Positions 9,298 through 19,012 of a stretch of 64,000 nucleotides of DNA are shown piece after piece (position 1 is the first letter of the stretch; each line of letters begins with the position of its first letter). The notes under the pieces were generated by a model. It worked only from the letters and a program-made list of their open reading frames with translations. It did no database searches and was not told the DNA's origin. The position numbers and the translations under genes were made by a program. Origin of the DNA: Pseudomonas abietaniphila (GTDB taxonomy: Bacteria; Pseudomonadota; Gammaproteobacteria; Pseudomonadales; Pseudomonadaceae); NCBI RefSeq assembly GCF_039697315.1, contig NZ_CP155619.1, positions 2,790,001-2,854,000 of the forward strand. The letters run 5' to 3'.

Positions 9298-10029
9298 ATG
9301 CGTCCATTTTTCAAGACATGGCTAACTATTTGCCTATTTATGCCATTGGCCGCCCACGCCACCAATCGTGAGCAAGCGTTACCTTCGAGCTTTACGGGTT
9401 TTACCGCCAAATCCGAGTCATCGGAAACCGTATCGCGCAACATTGCCGCTCAACGCGCAGCAATCGCCGCCCTCGAAGAAACAGCAACCCCGCTTGAGAC
9501 GTCAAGCAAGAACAGCCGAGCAACCAAGGGCAAGAAGTCCCACAGTTCTCGCAAGATTTCGCAGAACACCGTTGCCCTCGCGAATGCAGGGCAGCCGGGC
9601 ACCAAGCAAAGCAGCAATGTCGTTAACCGAGCTGTAAAAGCCATCGGTACCCCTTATCGTTGGGGCGGCACCAGCCCAACCAAAGGCTTCGATTGCAGCG
9701 GCCTGGTCAAATACGCGTTCAACGACGTGAGCGAAGTGGATTTGCCGCGTACCTCCAACGCCATGGCTGAAGGCCACGGTCAGAAGGTGGATCGCAAAGA
9801 CCTGAAGCCGGGCGACTTGCTGTTCTTCAACATCAAGAGCCGCAAAGTAAACCACGTCGCCATCTACCTCGGTGACGACCAGTTCGTTCACGCCCCTCGT
9901 CGCGGCAAGTCGGTGACCATCGACACGCTGAAAAAGCCGTACTGGGACAGCCACTACGTGGTTGCCAAGCGCGTGCTGCCGAAACAGGCGCCAACGCAGA
10001 AAGGCACGGTGCGGATCGCCCAGCGCTGA
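9298..10029 (+). CDS. Secreted NlpC/P60 (C40) peptidase
   Basis: A 243-residue precursor with a signal peptide (MRPFFKTWLTICLFMPLAAHA), a low-complexity Ser/Lys/Arg-rich linker to about residue 107, and a C-terminal NlpC/P60 domain. The catalytic Cys is at about 133 (FDCSGLVKYAF) with His at about 186 (VNHVAIYLG) and about 198 (FVHAPR). Such enzymes cut D-Glu/meso-DAP bonds in peptidoglycan stems in the periplasm. The frame is open upstream to 9181, but the ATG at 9298 gives a clean signal sequence. There is no lipobox, so it is probably soluble rather than a lipoprotein. Confidence 0.88.
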   Translation: MRPFFKTWLTICLFMPLAAHATNREQALPSSFTGFTAKSESSETVSRNIAAQRAAIAALEETATPLETSSKNSRATKGKKSHSSRKISQNTVALANAGQPGTKQSSNVVNRAVKAIGTPYRWGGTSPTKGFDCSGLVKYAFNDVSEVDLPRTSNAMAEGHGQKVDRKDLKPGDLLFFNIKSRKVNHVAIYLGDDQFVHAPRRGKSVTIDTLKKPYWDSHYVVAKRVLPKQAPTQKGTVRIAQR

Positions 10030-10060
10030 CGGGCGCCAATCTGTAAGACGATAGAAACCT

Positions 10061-10148
10061 GTGGGAGCGAATTCTTTCGCGAGAGGCCGAAACAGCCGAT
10101 AGAGACTCATCGGATGTACGGGCCAATCGCGAATGAATTCGCTCCCAC
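10061..10148. repeat. REPIN (GTGGGAGCGAATTC family)
   Basis: Left arm GTGGGAGCGAATTCTTTCGC at 10061; inverted right arm GCGAATGAATTCGCTCCCAC ends at 10148. It sits between two convergent genes. The same subfamily recurs at 31.7 kb. Confidence 0.85.
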
Positions 10149-10167
10149 AGTTGCTTATGGCCAGCAG

Positions 10168-11202
10168 TCAGAAATTATCAGGCGTCTTCGCTTTCTCACG
10201 CGCGCTTTCCCGGGTGATCAGGCCTTTGCTCACCAGATCCTTCAGGCACATGTCCAGTGTCTGCATCCCCAATGACCCACCGGTCTGAATCGAGGAGTAC
10301 ATCTGCGCCACCTTGTCCTCACGGATCAGGTTACGGATCGCGGAGGTGCCGATCATGATCTCGTGCGCCGCCACCCGGCCACCGCCCACTTTCTTGAGCA
10401 ACGCCTGGGACACGATGGCGTGCAGTGACTCGGACAACATCGAGCGAATCATCGATTTTTCCTGAGCCGGGAACACGTCCACGATCCGGTCGATACTCTT
10501 CGCCGCCGACGTGGTGTGCAGTGTGCCGAACACCAGGTGTCCGGTTTCCGCAGCCGTCAGCGCCAGCCGAATGGTTTCCAGGTCACGCAACTCGCCCACC
10601 AGAATCACGTCCGGGTCTTCCCGCAACGCCGAACGCAACGCCTCGGAGAAGCCATGAGTGTCGCGATGGACTTCACGCTGGTTGATCAGGCTTTTCTTGG
10701 ACTCGTGAACGAATTCGATCGGGTCTTCGATGGTGAGGATGTGGTGGTGTTTGTTGGCGTTCAGGTAATCGACCATCGCCGCAAGCGTCGTCGACTTGCC
10801 CGACCCGGTCGGCCCGGTCACCAGCACCAGCCCCCGAGGGACATCGGTAATTTTCCGAAACACTTCCCCCATGCCCAGCTCTTCCATGCTCAGGACCTTG
10901 GAGGGAATGGTCCGGAACACAGCACCTGCACCACGGTTCTGGTTGAACGCGTTGACCCTGAACCGCGCCACGCCCGGCACCTCGAAGGAAAAGTCCGTTT
11001 CCAGATCCTCCTCGAAGTCCTTGCGCTGCCTGTCGTTCATGATGTCGTAGATCAGCGCCTGGACTTCTTTCTGGTCCAGCGCTGGCAGGTTGATCCGCCG
11101 CACATCGCCATCGACGCGAATCATCGGTGGCAGGCCGGCAGAGAGATGTAAGTCCGACGCGCCTTGCTTGGCACTGAAGGCAAGCAGCTCGGTAATATCC
11201 AT
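10168..11202 (-). CDS. pilT: Type IV pilus retraction ATPase PilT
   Basis: A 344-residue secretion ATPase of the PilT family that powers pilus retraction at the inner membrane. The N-terminal domain starts MDITELLAFSAKQGASDLHL, Walker A is GPTGSGKST (about residues 130-138), the Asp box is TIEDPIEF, Walker B is in DPDVILVGE, and the His box is FGTLHTTSA. The C-terminal PilT signature AIRNLIREDK is present. Length equals P. aeruginosa PilT. The ATG at 11200-11202 is preferred over an upstream in-frame start at 11217. In P. aeruginosa pilU follows pilT; here a REPIN and the peptidase gene follow instead. Confidence 0.96.
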   Translation of the reverse strand: MDITELLAFSAKQGASDLHLSAGLPPMIRVDGDVRRINLPALDQKEVQALIYDIMNDRQRKDFEEDLETDFSFEVPGVARFRVNAFNQNRGAGAVFRTIPSKVLSMEELGMGEVFRKITDVPRGLVLVTGPTGSGKSTTLAAMVDYLNANKHHHILTIEDPIEFVHESKKSLINQREVHRDTHGFSEALRSALREDPDVILVGELRDLETIRLALTAAETGHLVFGTLHTTSAAKSIDRIVDVFPAQEKSMIRSMLSESLHAIVSQALLKKVGGGRVAAHEIMIGTSAIRNLIREDKVAQMYSSIQTGGSLGMQTLDMCLKDLVSKGLITRESAREKAKTPDNF

Positions 11203-11256
11203 ACAGCTCCTCATCACATAGAATGCCGCAGACTTTAGCCCTGCTGGCGCAAATCA

Positions 11257-11943
11257 ATGTCCACGATAGCAGAGAACATTTCAACGCTCGCAGAGCGAAT
11301 TCACAACGCCGCGCAGGCCGCCCAGCGCGACCCGGCTTCAGTGGTCCTGCTCGCCGTGAGCAAGACCAAGCCGGCAAGCGATCTGCGCGAAGCGTACGCC
11401 GCCGGGCTGCGCGACTTCGGCGAGAACTACCTGCAGGAAGCCCTCGGCAAACAGACCGAATTGAGCGACCTGCCCTTGATCTGGCATTTCATCGGCCCCA
11501 TCCAGTCCAACAAGACTCGCGCAATCGCCGAGAACTTCGCCTGGGTACACTCCGTGGATCGTCTGAAAATCGCACAACGCCTGTCCGAGCAACGCCCTGC
11601 CGATCTGCCCCCGCTCAACATCTGCATTCAGGTCAATGTCAGTGGCGAAGCCAGCAAATCCGGCTGCACCCCTCAAGACCTGCCTGCGCTGGCCCAGGCA
11701 ATCAGCGCCCTGCCCCATCTGAGATTGCGCGGATTGATGGCAATTCCCGAACCGACAGAAGACAGCGACGAACAGAACGCTGCTTTTGCTGCTGTACGCA
11801 CTTTGCAAGATCAACTGAACCTGCCGCTGGACACCCTTTCCATGGGCATGAGCCACGACCTGGAAGCCGCCATCGCACAAGGCGCGACCTGGGTGCGGAT
11901 CGGCACTGCCCTCTTCGGCGCCCGCAATTACGGGCAGCCTTAA
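11257..11943 (+). CDS. yggS: YggS family pyridoxal phosphate homeostasis protein
   Basis: A 228-residue PLP-binding protein with the alanine-racemase-type barrel. The PLP lysine is in LLAVSKTKP (about residue 36); IWHFIGPIQSNKTR, MGMSHDLEAAI and VRIGTALFG are family signatures. It has no known catalytic activity and buffers PLP and amino-acid pools. It is divergent from pilT (54-base gap) and 24 bases upstream of proC, the usual yggS-proC-yggT arrangement. Confidence 0.95.
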   Translation: MSTIAENISTLAERIHNAAQAAQRDPASVVLLAVSKTKPASDLREAYAAGLRDFGENYLQEALGKQTELSDLPLIWHFIGPIQSNKTRAIAENFAWVHSVDRLKIAQRLSEQRPADLPPLNICIQVNVSGEASKSGCTPQDLPALAQAISALPHLRLRGLMAIPEPTEDSDEQNAAFAAVRTLQDQLNLPLDTLSMGMSHDLEAAIAQGATWVRIGTALFGARNYGQP

Positions 11944-11967
11944 CCTTTGCCTCACAGGAAATCGTTC

Positions 11968-12786
11968 ATGAGCAAGACCCGTATCGCGTTCATCGGCGCC
12001 GGCAACATGGCGGCCAGCTTGATTGGCGGCATGCGCGCCCAGGGCGTCGAAGCTGAATTGATCCGCGCCAGCGATCCCGGCGCAGAAACCCGCGAGCGTG
12101 TGGCCAAAGAGCACGGCATCAAAGTCGTCGCAGACAACGCTGAAGCCATCGAAGGCGCCGACGTGGTGCTGCTGGCGGTGAAACCACAGATGATGAAAAC
12201 CGTCTGTGAAGCGCTCAAACCAGCCCTCAAGCCGAATCAGTTGTTGGTGTCCATTGCGGCCGGTATCACCTGCGCCAGCATGAAAGCCTGGCTGGGCGAG
12301 CAGCCTATCGTGCGCTGCATGCCGAACACCCCGGCGCTGCTGCGTCAGGGCGTAAGCGGCCTGTACGCCACCGCTGAAGTGACTCAAGCGCAACGCCAGC
12401 AAGCCGAAACCCTGTTGTCCGCGGTGGGTATCGCCCTGTGGGTCGACGAAGAGACTCACATCGACTCCGTCACCGCCGTCTCGGGCAGCGGCCCTGCGTA
12501 CTTCTTCTTGCTGATCGAAGCCATGACTGCGGCGGGCGTGAAGCTGGGGTTGTCGCAAGAGGTCGCCAAACAGCTTGCCGAACAGACCGCGCTGGGCGCC
12601 GCTCGCATGGCCACCGAAAGCGATGTCGATGCCGCCGAACTGCGTCGGCGCGTGACCTCGCCGGCGGGCACCACGGAAGCCGCGATCAAATCGTTCCAGG
12701 CGGACGGTTTTGAAGCGATGGTAGAAAAGGCGCTGGGCGCTGCCGCACATCGCTCGGCCGAGATGGCCGAGCAGCTGGGCAAATAA
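11968..12786 (+). CDS. proC: Pyrroline-5-carboxylate reductase
   Basis: A 272-residue NAD(P)H-dependent reductase making proline from pyrroline-5-carboxylate. The Rossmann motif is IAFIGAGNMAASLIGG (about residues 5-20), and the C-terminal signature VTSPAGTTEAAIKSFQ is complete. The start at 11968 has CAGGAAAT upstream; an earlier in-frame TTG at 11947 is not favoured. It is followed 10 bases later by yggT. Confidence 0.96.
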   Translation: MSKTRIAFIGAGNMAASLIGGMRAQGVEAELIRASDPGAETRERVAKEHGIKVVADNAEAIEGADVVLLAVKPQMMKTVCEALKPALKPNQLLVSIAAGITCASMKAWLGEQPIVRCMPNTPALLRQGVSGLYATAEVTQAQRQQAETLLSAVGIALWVDEETHIDSVTAVSGSGPAYFFLLIEAMTAAGVKLGLSQEVAKQLAEQTALGAARMATESDVDAAELRRRVTSPAGTTEAAIKSFQADGFEAMVEKALGAAAHRSAEMAEQLGK

Positions 12787-12796
12787 GGAGCAATTC

Positions 12797-13387
12797 ATGA
12801 ATGCACTCACCGGCGCCACGATTTTCGTCATTCAGACGCTGATCAGCCTGTACCTGACCATCGTTCTGCTGCGCTTCGTGCTGCAACTGGTCAAAGCCAA
12901 CTTCTACAACCCGCTCTGCCAGTTCGCCGTGCGCGCCACTCAGCCGCTGCTCAAGCCTATCCGCCGGATCGTGCCTAGCGTGTTCGGTCTGGACACGTCG
13001 TCTCTGCTACTGGGCATCGTGATTCAGGCGCTGTTGATGGCGTTCGTGCTGATGATGACTTACGGCACCATCGGCGACGTGCCGCATCTTTTGATGTGGT
13101 CGATCATCGGCATCACGTCGTTGCTGCTGAAAATCTTCTGGGTCGCGATGATCATCATGGTGATCGTGTCCTGGATCGCGCCTGGCACTCACAACCCGGC
13201 TGCCGAACTGGCCTACCAGATCAGCGAGCCAATTCTGGCACCGTTCCGCCGCATCATCCCCAACCTCGGCGGCCTGGACATCTCGCCGATCTTCGCTTTC
13301 CTGGCGATTCAGGTGCTGCAGTCGTACGTCATGCCTGAGCTGGCTGCCTATGCCGGTATGCCGCAGGAACTGTGGCGATTGATCTGA
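12797..13387 (+). CDS. yggT: YggT family integral membrane protein
   Basis: A 196-residue protein with two YggT repeats, each a pair of hydrophobic segments joined by a charged loop with the pattern NPxxxxAxxxxxPxLxPxRRIxP (about residues 37-62 and 131-155). YggT proteins are implicated in osmotic shock tolerance, and the relatives CCB3/YlmG in membrane complex assembly. AAGGAGCAATTC precedes the ATG. It is last in the yggS-proC-yggT operon. Confidence 0.93.
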   Translation: MNALTGATIFVIQTLISLYLTIVLLRFVLQLVKANFYNPLCQFAVRATQPLLKPIRRIVPSVFGLDTSSLLLGIVIQALLMAFVLMMTYGTIGDVPHLLMWSIIGITSLLLKIFWVAMIIMVIVSWIAPGTHNPAAELAYQISEPILAPFRRIIPNLGGLDISPIFAFLAIQVLQSYVMPELAAYAGMPQELWRLI

Positions 13388-13459
13388 AACCTGGGGCGAC
13401 CGAAGCCATCTTCGTCGCCCCGAATTTGCAGACGTACGCCGATCGCCTCTGCCGAAGGC

Positions 13460-13592
13460 GTGGGAGCGTGGCTTGTCCCGCGATCTGCTGCGCAGCGGCA
13501 GTAAAGGCTAAGAACGAGATCTTCCTGAATGATCTCGCCGCCCGGATTTAGGGGCGCTGCGCACCCCATCGCGGGACAAGCCACGCTCCTAC
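13460..13592. repeat. REPIN (CGTGGCTTGTCCC family)
   Basis: Left arm GTGGGAGCGTGGCTTGTCCC at 13460; right arm GGGACAAGCCACGCTCCTAC ends at 13592, 133 bases in all. It fills most of the 318-base gap between yggT and metX, in which I see no gene. The two arm ends differ at one position (GTGGG against CTAC). Confidence 0.85.
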
Positions 13593-13705
13593 GCAGTACG
13601 GGCAGAATCGAAAGCCCGACCGCCAGCGAATTCAGCTGTTTAGTTTGTTGCCGCTCCCCCCCGCGATCTTTAGACTTACGCCTCATTTCAGCGAGAGCAG
13701 GGTCG

Positions 13706-14845
13706 ATGTCCACGGTCTTTCCCGAAGATTCTGTCGGTCTAGTCACGCCGCAAACGGCGCATTTCAGCGAGCCTCTGGCGCTGGCCTGCGGTCGCTCGCT
13801 GGCTGCCTATGACCTCGTCTATGAAACCTACGGTCAACTCAACGCCGCCAAAAGCAACGCGGTGCTGATCTGTCACGCCTTGTCTGGCCATCATCACGCT
13901 GCTGGCTACCACAGCGCCGACGACCGCAAGCCGGGCTGGTGGGACAGCTGCATCGGTCCTGGCAAGCCTATCGACACGAACACGTTCTTCGTCGTCAGCC
14001 TGAACAACCTGGGCGGCTGCAACGGTTCGACCGGTCCGAGCAGCATCAATCCGGAAACCGGCAAGCCGTTCGGCGCCGACTTCCCGGTGTTGACCGTCGA
14101 GGACTGGGTCCACAGCCAGGCGCGTCTGGCCGACACACTGGGCATCCAGCAATGGGCGGCCATCGTCGGCGGCAGTCTGGGCGGTATGCAGGCGCTGCAA
14201 TGGACCATGACCTACCCGGACCGTGTTCGCCATTGCCTGGCCATTGCTTCGGCCCCGAAACTGTCGGCGCAGAACATCGCCTTCAACGAAGTCGCCCGAC
14301 AGGCGATTCTGACCGATCCCGAATTCCACGGCGGCTCATTCCAGGAAATGGGCGTGATCCCCAAACGCGGCCTGATGCTGGCGCGCATGGTCGGGCACAT
14401 CACGTATCTGTCCGATGACTCCATGGGCGAGAAATTCGGCCGTGGCCTGAAAAACGAAAACCTCAACTACGACTTCCACAGCGTCGAGTTCCAGGTCGAA
14501 AGCTACCTGCGCTATCAGGGCGAAGAATTTTCCGGCCGGTTTGACGCCAACACGTACCTGTTGATGACCAAGGCGCTGGACTACTTCGACCCGGCCGCCA
14601 ACTTCAATGACGACCTGGCCGCCACCTTCGCCCACGTCACGTCCAAATTCTGCGTCATGTCGTTCACCACCGACTGGCGTTTCTCGCCCGCGCGTTCGCG
14701 CGAACTGGTGGACGCCCTGATGGCCGCGAAGAAGGACGTCTGCTACCTGGAGATCGATGCACCGCAAGGCCACGACGCCTTCCTGATGCCGATCCCGCGC
14801 TACCTGCAGGCCTTCTCCAGCTACATGAACCGAATTGCACTCTGA
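13706..14845 (+). CDS. metX: Homoserine O-acyltransferase (O-succinyl type) MetX
   Basis: A 379-residue alpha/beta-hydrolase-fold acyltransferase activating homoserine for methionine synthesis. The nucleophile Ser is in [11 protein letters not shown] near residue 155, and the C-terminal catalytic His is in GHDAFL near residue 358. [10 protein letters not shown] and [14 protein letters not shown] are family motifs. Pseudomonad MetX is described as using succinyl-CoA (MetXS); that choice cannot be read with certainty here. An upstream open frame to 13529 runs through the REPIN, so the ATG at 13706 is taken. metW begins 7 bases after its stop. Confidence 0.95.
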   Translation: MSTVFPEDSVGLVTPQTAHFSEPLALACGRSLAAYDLVYETYGQLNAAKSNAVLICHALSGHHHAAGYHSADDRKPGWWDSCIGPGKPIDTNTFFVVSLNNLGGCNGSTGPSSINPETGKPFGADFPVLTVEDWVHSQARLADTLGIQQWAAIVGGSLGGMQALQWTMTYPDRVRHCLAIASAPKLSAQNIAFNEVARQAILTDPEFHGGSFQEMGVIPKRGLMLARMVGHITYLSDDSMGEKFGRGLKNENLNYDFHSVEFQVESYLRYQGEEFSGRFDANTYLLMTKALDYFDPAANFNDDLAATFAHVTSKFCVMSFTTDWRFSPARSRELVDALMAAKKDVCYLEIDAPQGHDAFLMPIPRYLQAFSSYMNRIAL

Positions 14846-14852
14846 GGACACC

Positions 14853-15473
14853 ATGAGAGCCGACCTGGAAATCATCCAAGACTGGATACCGGCAGGCAGC
14901 CGCGTGCTCGACCTCGGCTGCGGTGACGGCGAGTTGCTGGCCTGGCTGCAGAGCAACAAAAATGTCACGGGCTACGGCCTGGAAAACGACGCCGACAACA
15001 TCGCCCGCTGCGTCGCGCGCGGCGTCAACGTCATCGAGCAAGACCTGGACAAGGGACTGGGCAACTTCGCCAGCAACAGCTTCGACGTCGTGGTCATGAC
15101 CCAGGCGCTTCAAGCCGTTCATTACCCGGACAAGATCCTCGACGAAATGCTGCGCGTCGGTCGTCAGTGCATCATCACGTTCCCCAACTTCGGTCACTGG
15201 CGTTGCCGCTGGTACCTGGCAAGCAAAGGCCGGATGCCGGTGTCCGAATTCCTGCCGTACACGTGGTACAACACGCCGAACATCCACTTCTGCACCTTCG
15301 AAGACTTCGAAGAACTGTGCCGGGGTCGTTCGGCCAAGGTCATTGATCGGTTGGCCGTCGATCAGCAGCATCGACACGGTTGGGCCAGCAAGCTATGGCC
15401 TAATCTGTTGGGTGAGATCGGCATCTATCGGGTCAGCAGCCCGGGTCTGCAGGACCACCAGATCGCCGTGTGA
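14853..15473 (+). CDS. metW: Methionine biosynthesis protein MetW
   Basis: A 206-residue protein with a class I methyltransferase fold: SAM-binding motif VLDLGCGDGELLAWL at about residues 19-33, then YGLENDADNIARC. MetW is always paired with MetX in this group and is thought to assist or regulate homoserine acylation. TGAGGACACC lies just before the ATG. The downstream DUF4426 gene starts 23 bases after its stop. Confidence 0.95.
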   Translation: MRADLEIIQDWIPAGSRVLDLGCGDGELLAWLQSNKNVTGYGLENDADNIARCVARGVNVIEQDLDKGLGNFASNSFDVVVMTQALQAVHYPDKILDEMLRVGRQCIITFPNFGHWRCRWYLASKGRMPVSEFLPYTWYNTPNIHFCTFEDFEELCRGRSAKVIDRLAVDQQHRHGWASKLWPNLLGEIGIYRVSSPGLQDHQIAV

Positions 15474-15496
15474 CCCCGACAATGAGGAGAATGATC

Positions 15497-15943
15497 ATGG
15501 CTCGTCTGATCGCAATGTTCGGCCTGCTGTTTGCGCTTGCCGCGCCGGCCTCGGCCGCTGACAGTGCCAGCCTGAACCGGCAACAGCAGTTTGGCGACCT
15601 GATCATTCACTACAACGCCTTCGCGTCGGGGCTGTTGCAACCGACCATTGCAAAGGACAACGGCTTGATCCGCAGCAAGGGACAGGCCGTCATCAACGTT
15701 GCGGTTCTCAAGGGTGACAAAACCGTCACTGCCGACATCGACGGCTCAGTCGCCGATCTGACCGGACGCAAGAAAGCATTGAGCTTCAGACCGGTCAGCG
15801 AAAACGGTTCGGTCAACTACCTCGCACAGTTCGCCGTAGAGCCCGACAGCTCAGCCACTTACGTCTTCACGATCAACGTCAAAGCGGGTGATGGCGACAC
15901 GCACACACTCAGCTTCAACCAGCAGATTTTCTCGGACCAATGA
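15497..15943 (+). CDS. DUF4426 periplasmic protein
   Basis: A 148-residue protein with a signal peptide ([21 protein letters not shown]) and a DUF4426 domain with [11 protein letters not shown] at the mature N-terminus. Function unknown. The start is set at 15497 because GAGGAGA lies 6 bases upstream; two earlier in-frame ATGs overlap that ribosome site. It is consistently placed between metW and rdgB in pseudomonads. Its last four bases overlap the rdgB start. Confidence 0.85.
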   Translation: MARLIAMFGLLFALAAPASAADSASLNRQQQFGDLIIHYNAFASGLLQPTIAKDNGLIRSKGQAVINVAVLKGDKTVTADIDGSVADLTGRKKALSFRPVSENGSVNYLAQFAVEPDSSATYVFTINVKAGDGDTHTLSFNQQIFSDQ

Positions 15944-16536
15944 TGAATTTCACCCAGCTCGTACTGGCCAGCCACAACGCCGGCAAACTCAAAGAACTGC
16001 AGGCCATGCTCGGTGGCAGCGTGCAACTGCGCTCGATCGGCGAGTTCAGCAGCGTCGAGCCTGAAGAGACCGGCCTGTCGTTCGTCGAGAACGCGATCCT
16101 CAAGGCCCGCAATGCGGCGCGCATTTCCGGCCTGCCGGCACTGGCCGACGATTCGGGGCTTGCCGTGGATTTTCTTGGCGGCGCGCCGGGCATTTATTCG
16201 GCGCGTTATGCCGATGGCAAAGGCGACGCGGCCAACAACGCCAAGCTGCTGGACGCCCTTAAAGACGTGCCCGAAGACCAGCGCGGTGCGCAATTCGTCT
16301 GCGTGCTGGCGCTGGTTCGCCATGCCGACGATCCATTGCCCATCCTCTGCGAAGGCCTGTGGCACGGTCGCATCCTCACCGCCGCCAGCGGCGAGCATGG
16401 CTTCGGCTACGATCCGCTGTTCTGGGTGCCTGAGCGCAATCTGTCGAGCGCCGAACTGAGCCCGGCCGACAAAAACCAGATCAGCCATCGCGCCCGTGCC
16501 ATGGCCATTCTGCGTCAGCGTCTGGGTTTGCAATGA
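15940..16536 (+). CDS. rdgB: dITP/XTP pyrophosphatase RdgB (Ham1 family)
   Basis: A 198-residue nucleotide-sanitising enzyme that hydrolyses dITP, dXTP and ITP so that deaminated purines do not enter DNA. The substrate loop [11 protein letters not shown] is at about residues 10-20, [16 protein letters not shown] near 68, and [14 protein letters not shown] text ([14 protein letters not shown]) near 150, with SHRARAM at the end. Two adjacent ATGs (15940 and 15943) are possible; the first overlaps the preceding gene by four bases. Confidence 0.95.
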   Translation: MMNFTQLVLASHNAGKLKELQAMLGGSVQLRSIGEFSSVEPEETGLSFVENAILKARNAARISGLPALADDSGLAVDFLGGAPGIYSARYADGKGDAANNAKLLDALKDVPEDQRGAQFVCVLALVRHADDPLPILCEGLWHGRILTAASGEHGFGYDPLFWVPERNLSSAELSPADKNQISHRARAMAILRQRLGLQ

Positions 16537-17747
16537 CTGATGATGCCAACACCCGGCCGCTGATTCTCGGGGCGGCCGGTTTCAGCTCGGAGCAACCGCG
16601 AACCCCGCTGCCCGAACTGCCTCCACTGTCGTTGTACATCCATATTCCGTGGTGCGTGCGCAAATGCCCGTACTGCGACTTCAATTCCCACACCGCCAGC
16701 CCCGTGCTGCCGGAGCAAGAGTATGTGGATGCGCTGCTGGCCGACCTTGATCAAGACCTGCCGCACGTCTACGGTCGTGAACTGAGCACGATCTTCTTCG
16801 GGGGTGGAACGCCCAGCCTGTTCAGCGCCGACGCCCTCGGGCGGCTGCTCAAGGGCGTTGAGCAGCGCATTCGATTTGCACCCGACATCGAAATCACCTT
16901 GGAGGCGAATCCGGGCACCTTCGAGCAGGTGAAATTCAGCGCGTATCGTGGCCTGGGCATCAATCGGCTGTCGATCGGAATCCAGAGCTTTCAGGAAGCC
17001 AAGCTCAAGGCGCTCGGTCGCATCCACAACGGCGATGAAGCCGTCCGCGCTGCCGACATGGCGCGTCAGGCCGGCTTCGATAACTTCAACCTCGACCTGA
17101 TGCACGGGCTGCCGGATCAATCGCAAGACGATGCCTTGGGTGATCTGCGTCAGGCCATCGCCCTCGCGCCCACGCACCTGTCCTGGTATCAGCTGACGCT
17201 TGAGCCGAACACTGTGTTCTGGAATCAGCCGCCGACGCTGCCGGAAGACGACATTCTCTGGGACATCCAGGAAGCGGGTCAGACCCTGCTCAGGGAAAAC
17301 GGCTACGCGCAATACGAGGTCTCGGCCTACGCACAGTCCGGGCGCGCCGCGCGGCATAACCTGAACTACTGGAGTTTTGGGGACTTCATCGGCATCGGCG
17401 CAGGCGCTCACGGCAAGCTCAGCCATCCTGACGGACGCATCGTGCGCACCTGGAAAACACGTTTGCCCAAGGATTATCTGAACCCCGCCAAGTCGTACCA
17501 GGCCGGAGAGAAGCTGCTGGCGCTGGACGAAATGCCCTTCGAATTCCTGATGAACGCCCTGCGCCTCACAAATGGCGTCGACGCTGCATTATTTCAGCGT
17601 CGCACCGGTCTAAGCGTCGATTCGCTGGCCAGCGCGCGCCAGCAAGCCGAACAACGGGGCTTGCTGGAAGCCGATCCGGCCCGGCTGGTCGCCACTGCCC
17701 GCGGTCAATTGTTCCTCAACGACCTGCTGCAGTACTTTCTTCTTTAA
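16533..17747 (+). CDS. hemW: Radical SAM heme chaperone HemW
   Basis: A 404-residue radical SAM protein. The cluster motif [14 protein letters not shown] (Cys-x3-Cys-x2-Cys) is at about residues 40-53, followed by [10 protein letters not shown] and [11 protein letters not shown]. The motif with the extra Cys-Asp-Phe and the C-terminal HemW domain separate it from HemN, so it is a heme chaperone rather than coproporphyrinogen dehydrogenase; older annotation often says the latter. It overlaps rdgB by four bases. Confidence 0.94.
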   Translation: MTDDANTRPLILGAAGFSSEQPRTPLPELPPLSLYIHIPWCVRKCPYCDFNSHTASPVLPEQEYVDALLADLDQDLPHVYGRELSTIFFGGGTPSLFSADALGRLLKGVEQRIRFAPDIEITLEANPGTFEQVKFSAYRGLGINRLSIGIQSFQEAKLKALGRIHNGDEAVRAADMARQAGFDNFNLDLMHGLPDQSQDDALGDLRQAIALAPTHLSWYQLTLEPNTVFWNQPPTLPEDDILWDIQEAGQTLLRENGYAQYEVSAYAQSGRAARHNLNYWSFGDFIGIGAGAHGKLSHPDGRIVRTWKTRLPKDYLNPAKSYQAGEKLLALDEMPFEFLMNALRLTNGVDAALFQRRTGLSVDSLASARQQAEQRGLLEADPARLVATARGQLFLNDLLQYFLL

Positions 17748-17769
17748 GGCTTAACGCTAAGGACACTGA

Positions 17770-18093
17770 ATGGACCTCGTACTCGACCTGCTGGCCACCG
17801 TCTCGCGTTGGAGCCGCAGCAACCTTTCGGAAATCGCACTGGCGTTGGTGGGTTGCCTGCTGATCCTGTTCGGCGCAGACATCAAAGGCTGGATCGAAGG
17901 ACGCCTGAGCAGCTTTGCCGGCGCCTTGCGCGTACCGGTCATGGCATTGCTGTGCACCATCGGCAGCGGCGCGGCACTGATCTACGCCACCCCTTGGGTG
18001 GTTCGCGGATTGAGCCAGTTCAACAACTACAGCCTGGCGCCAGTGTTGTTAGTGGTGCTGGTGTTGATCGGGGTTGTCGCGGACAGAAAGTAA
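17770..18093 (+). CDS. DUF3392 membrane protein
   Basis: A 107-residue protein with three hydrophobic segments (about residues 20-37, 54-75 and 87-104) and the DUF3392 pattern FGADIKGWIEGRL between the first two. Function unknown. It lies 22 bases after hemW and is the last gene of the metX-to-DUF3392 run, followed by a REPIN. Confidence 0.85.
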   Translation: MDLVLDLLATVSRWSRSNLSEIALALVGCLLILFGADIKGWIEGRLSSFAGALRVPVMALLCTIGSGAALIYATPWVVRGLSQFNNYSLAPVLLVVLVLIGVVADRK

Positions 18094-18112
18094 CCGCTTC
18101 TGGCCAAAGGCC

Positions 18113-18199
18113 GTGGGAGCCGGCTTGCTGGCGAAGGCGTCAGGTCAGACACCATTGCAGTGAATGACAATCCGCATTCGCCAGCAAGCCGGCTCCCAC
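18113..18199. repeat. REPIN (GTGGGAGCCGGCTTGCTGGC family)
   Basis: Left arm GTGGGAGCCGGCTTGCTGGC at 18113; right arm GCCAGCAAGCCGGCTCCCAC ends at 18199. Located between the convergent DUF3392 and trmB genes. The related copy at 38.5 kb is decayed. Confidence 0.85.
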
Positions 18200-18228
18200 A
18201 GGTTCAGCGGCGGGACCTGTTATCTAGG

Positions 18229-19002
18229 TTACGCCAGCTTCTCAAACTTCAAATCCCAAACGCCATGCCCGAGACGCTCGCCACGGCGTTCGAACTTGGT
18301 GATCGGACGCTCCGCAGGGCGCGGGACGCATTTTCCGTCTTCGGCCAGGTTGCGATAACCCGGGGCGACGTTCATCACTTCCAGCATGTATTCGGCGTAC
18401 GGTTCCCAGTCGGTGGCCATGTGCAGAATGCCGCCCGGCTTGAGCTTGCTGCGCACCAGCGCGGCGAACTCGGCCTGAACGATACGACGCTTGTGATGGC
18501 GCGCCTTGTGCCACGGGTCCGGGAAGAACAGCATCAGGCGGTCGAGGCTGTTGTCGGCCACGCAGCGGTTGAGTACCTCAATCGCATCGCAATCGTAGAC
18601 CCGCACGTTGGTCAGGCCCTGCGTCAATACGCCATTCAGCAACGCGCCGACACCCGGACGGTGCACCTCCACGCCGATGAAATCCTGATCAGGTGCAGCG
18701 GCGGCCATCTCCAGCAACGAGTGACCCATGCCAAAGCCGATTTCCAGGGTGCGCGGTGCTGAACGACCGAACACCGCATCGAAATCCACCGGTGCATCGG
18801 CCAGTGGCAGCACGAACAGCGGCTTGCCCTGGTCCAGACCACGCTGTTGGCCTTCGGTCATACGACCGGCGCGCATCACGAAGCTTTTGATGCGCCGATG
18901 ATGGCTGTCATCGCCCTGCTCTTTACCGTCTTCGTCGTTCATCACTTCGTCGTTCATCACTTCGTCGTCCGGAAGTGCATCGGGCTTTTGCGAATCAATC
19001 AT
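18229..19002 (-). CDS. trmB: tRNA (guanine-N7-)-methyltransferase TrmB
   Basis: A 257-residue SAM-dependent enzyme forming m7G46 in tRNA. The SAM motif [14 protein letters not shown] is at about residues 87-100, and the family signature [16 protein letters not shown] near 159; [13 protein letters not shown] follows. The first 45 residues are acidic and poorly conserved, with a short tandem duplication ([12 protein letters not shown]). The ATG at 19002 is used; a TTG lies one codon upstream. It begins 10 bases after thiG on the same strand, so the two are probably co-transcribed. Confidence 0.94.
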   Translation of the reverse strand: MIDSQKPDALPDDEVMNDEVMNDEDGKEQGDDSHHRRIKSFVMRAGRMTEGQQRGLDQGKPLFVLPLADAPVDFDAVFGRSAPRTLEIGFGMGHSLLEMAAAAPDQDFIGVEVHRPGVGALLNGVLTQGLTNVRVYDCDAIEVLNRCVADNSLDRLMLFFPDPWHKARHHKRRIVQAEFAALVRSKLKPGGILHMATDWEPYAEYMLEVMNVAPGYRNLAEDGKCVPRPAERPITKFERRGERLGHGVWDLKFEKLA

Positions 19003-19012
19003 CAACAGGCTC

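Noticed and set aside
16533..17747. HemN (coproporphyrinogen dehydrogenase) as the name of the radical SAM gene.
   Set aside because: Length, Cys motif and neighbourhood with rdgB fit HemW instead.
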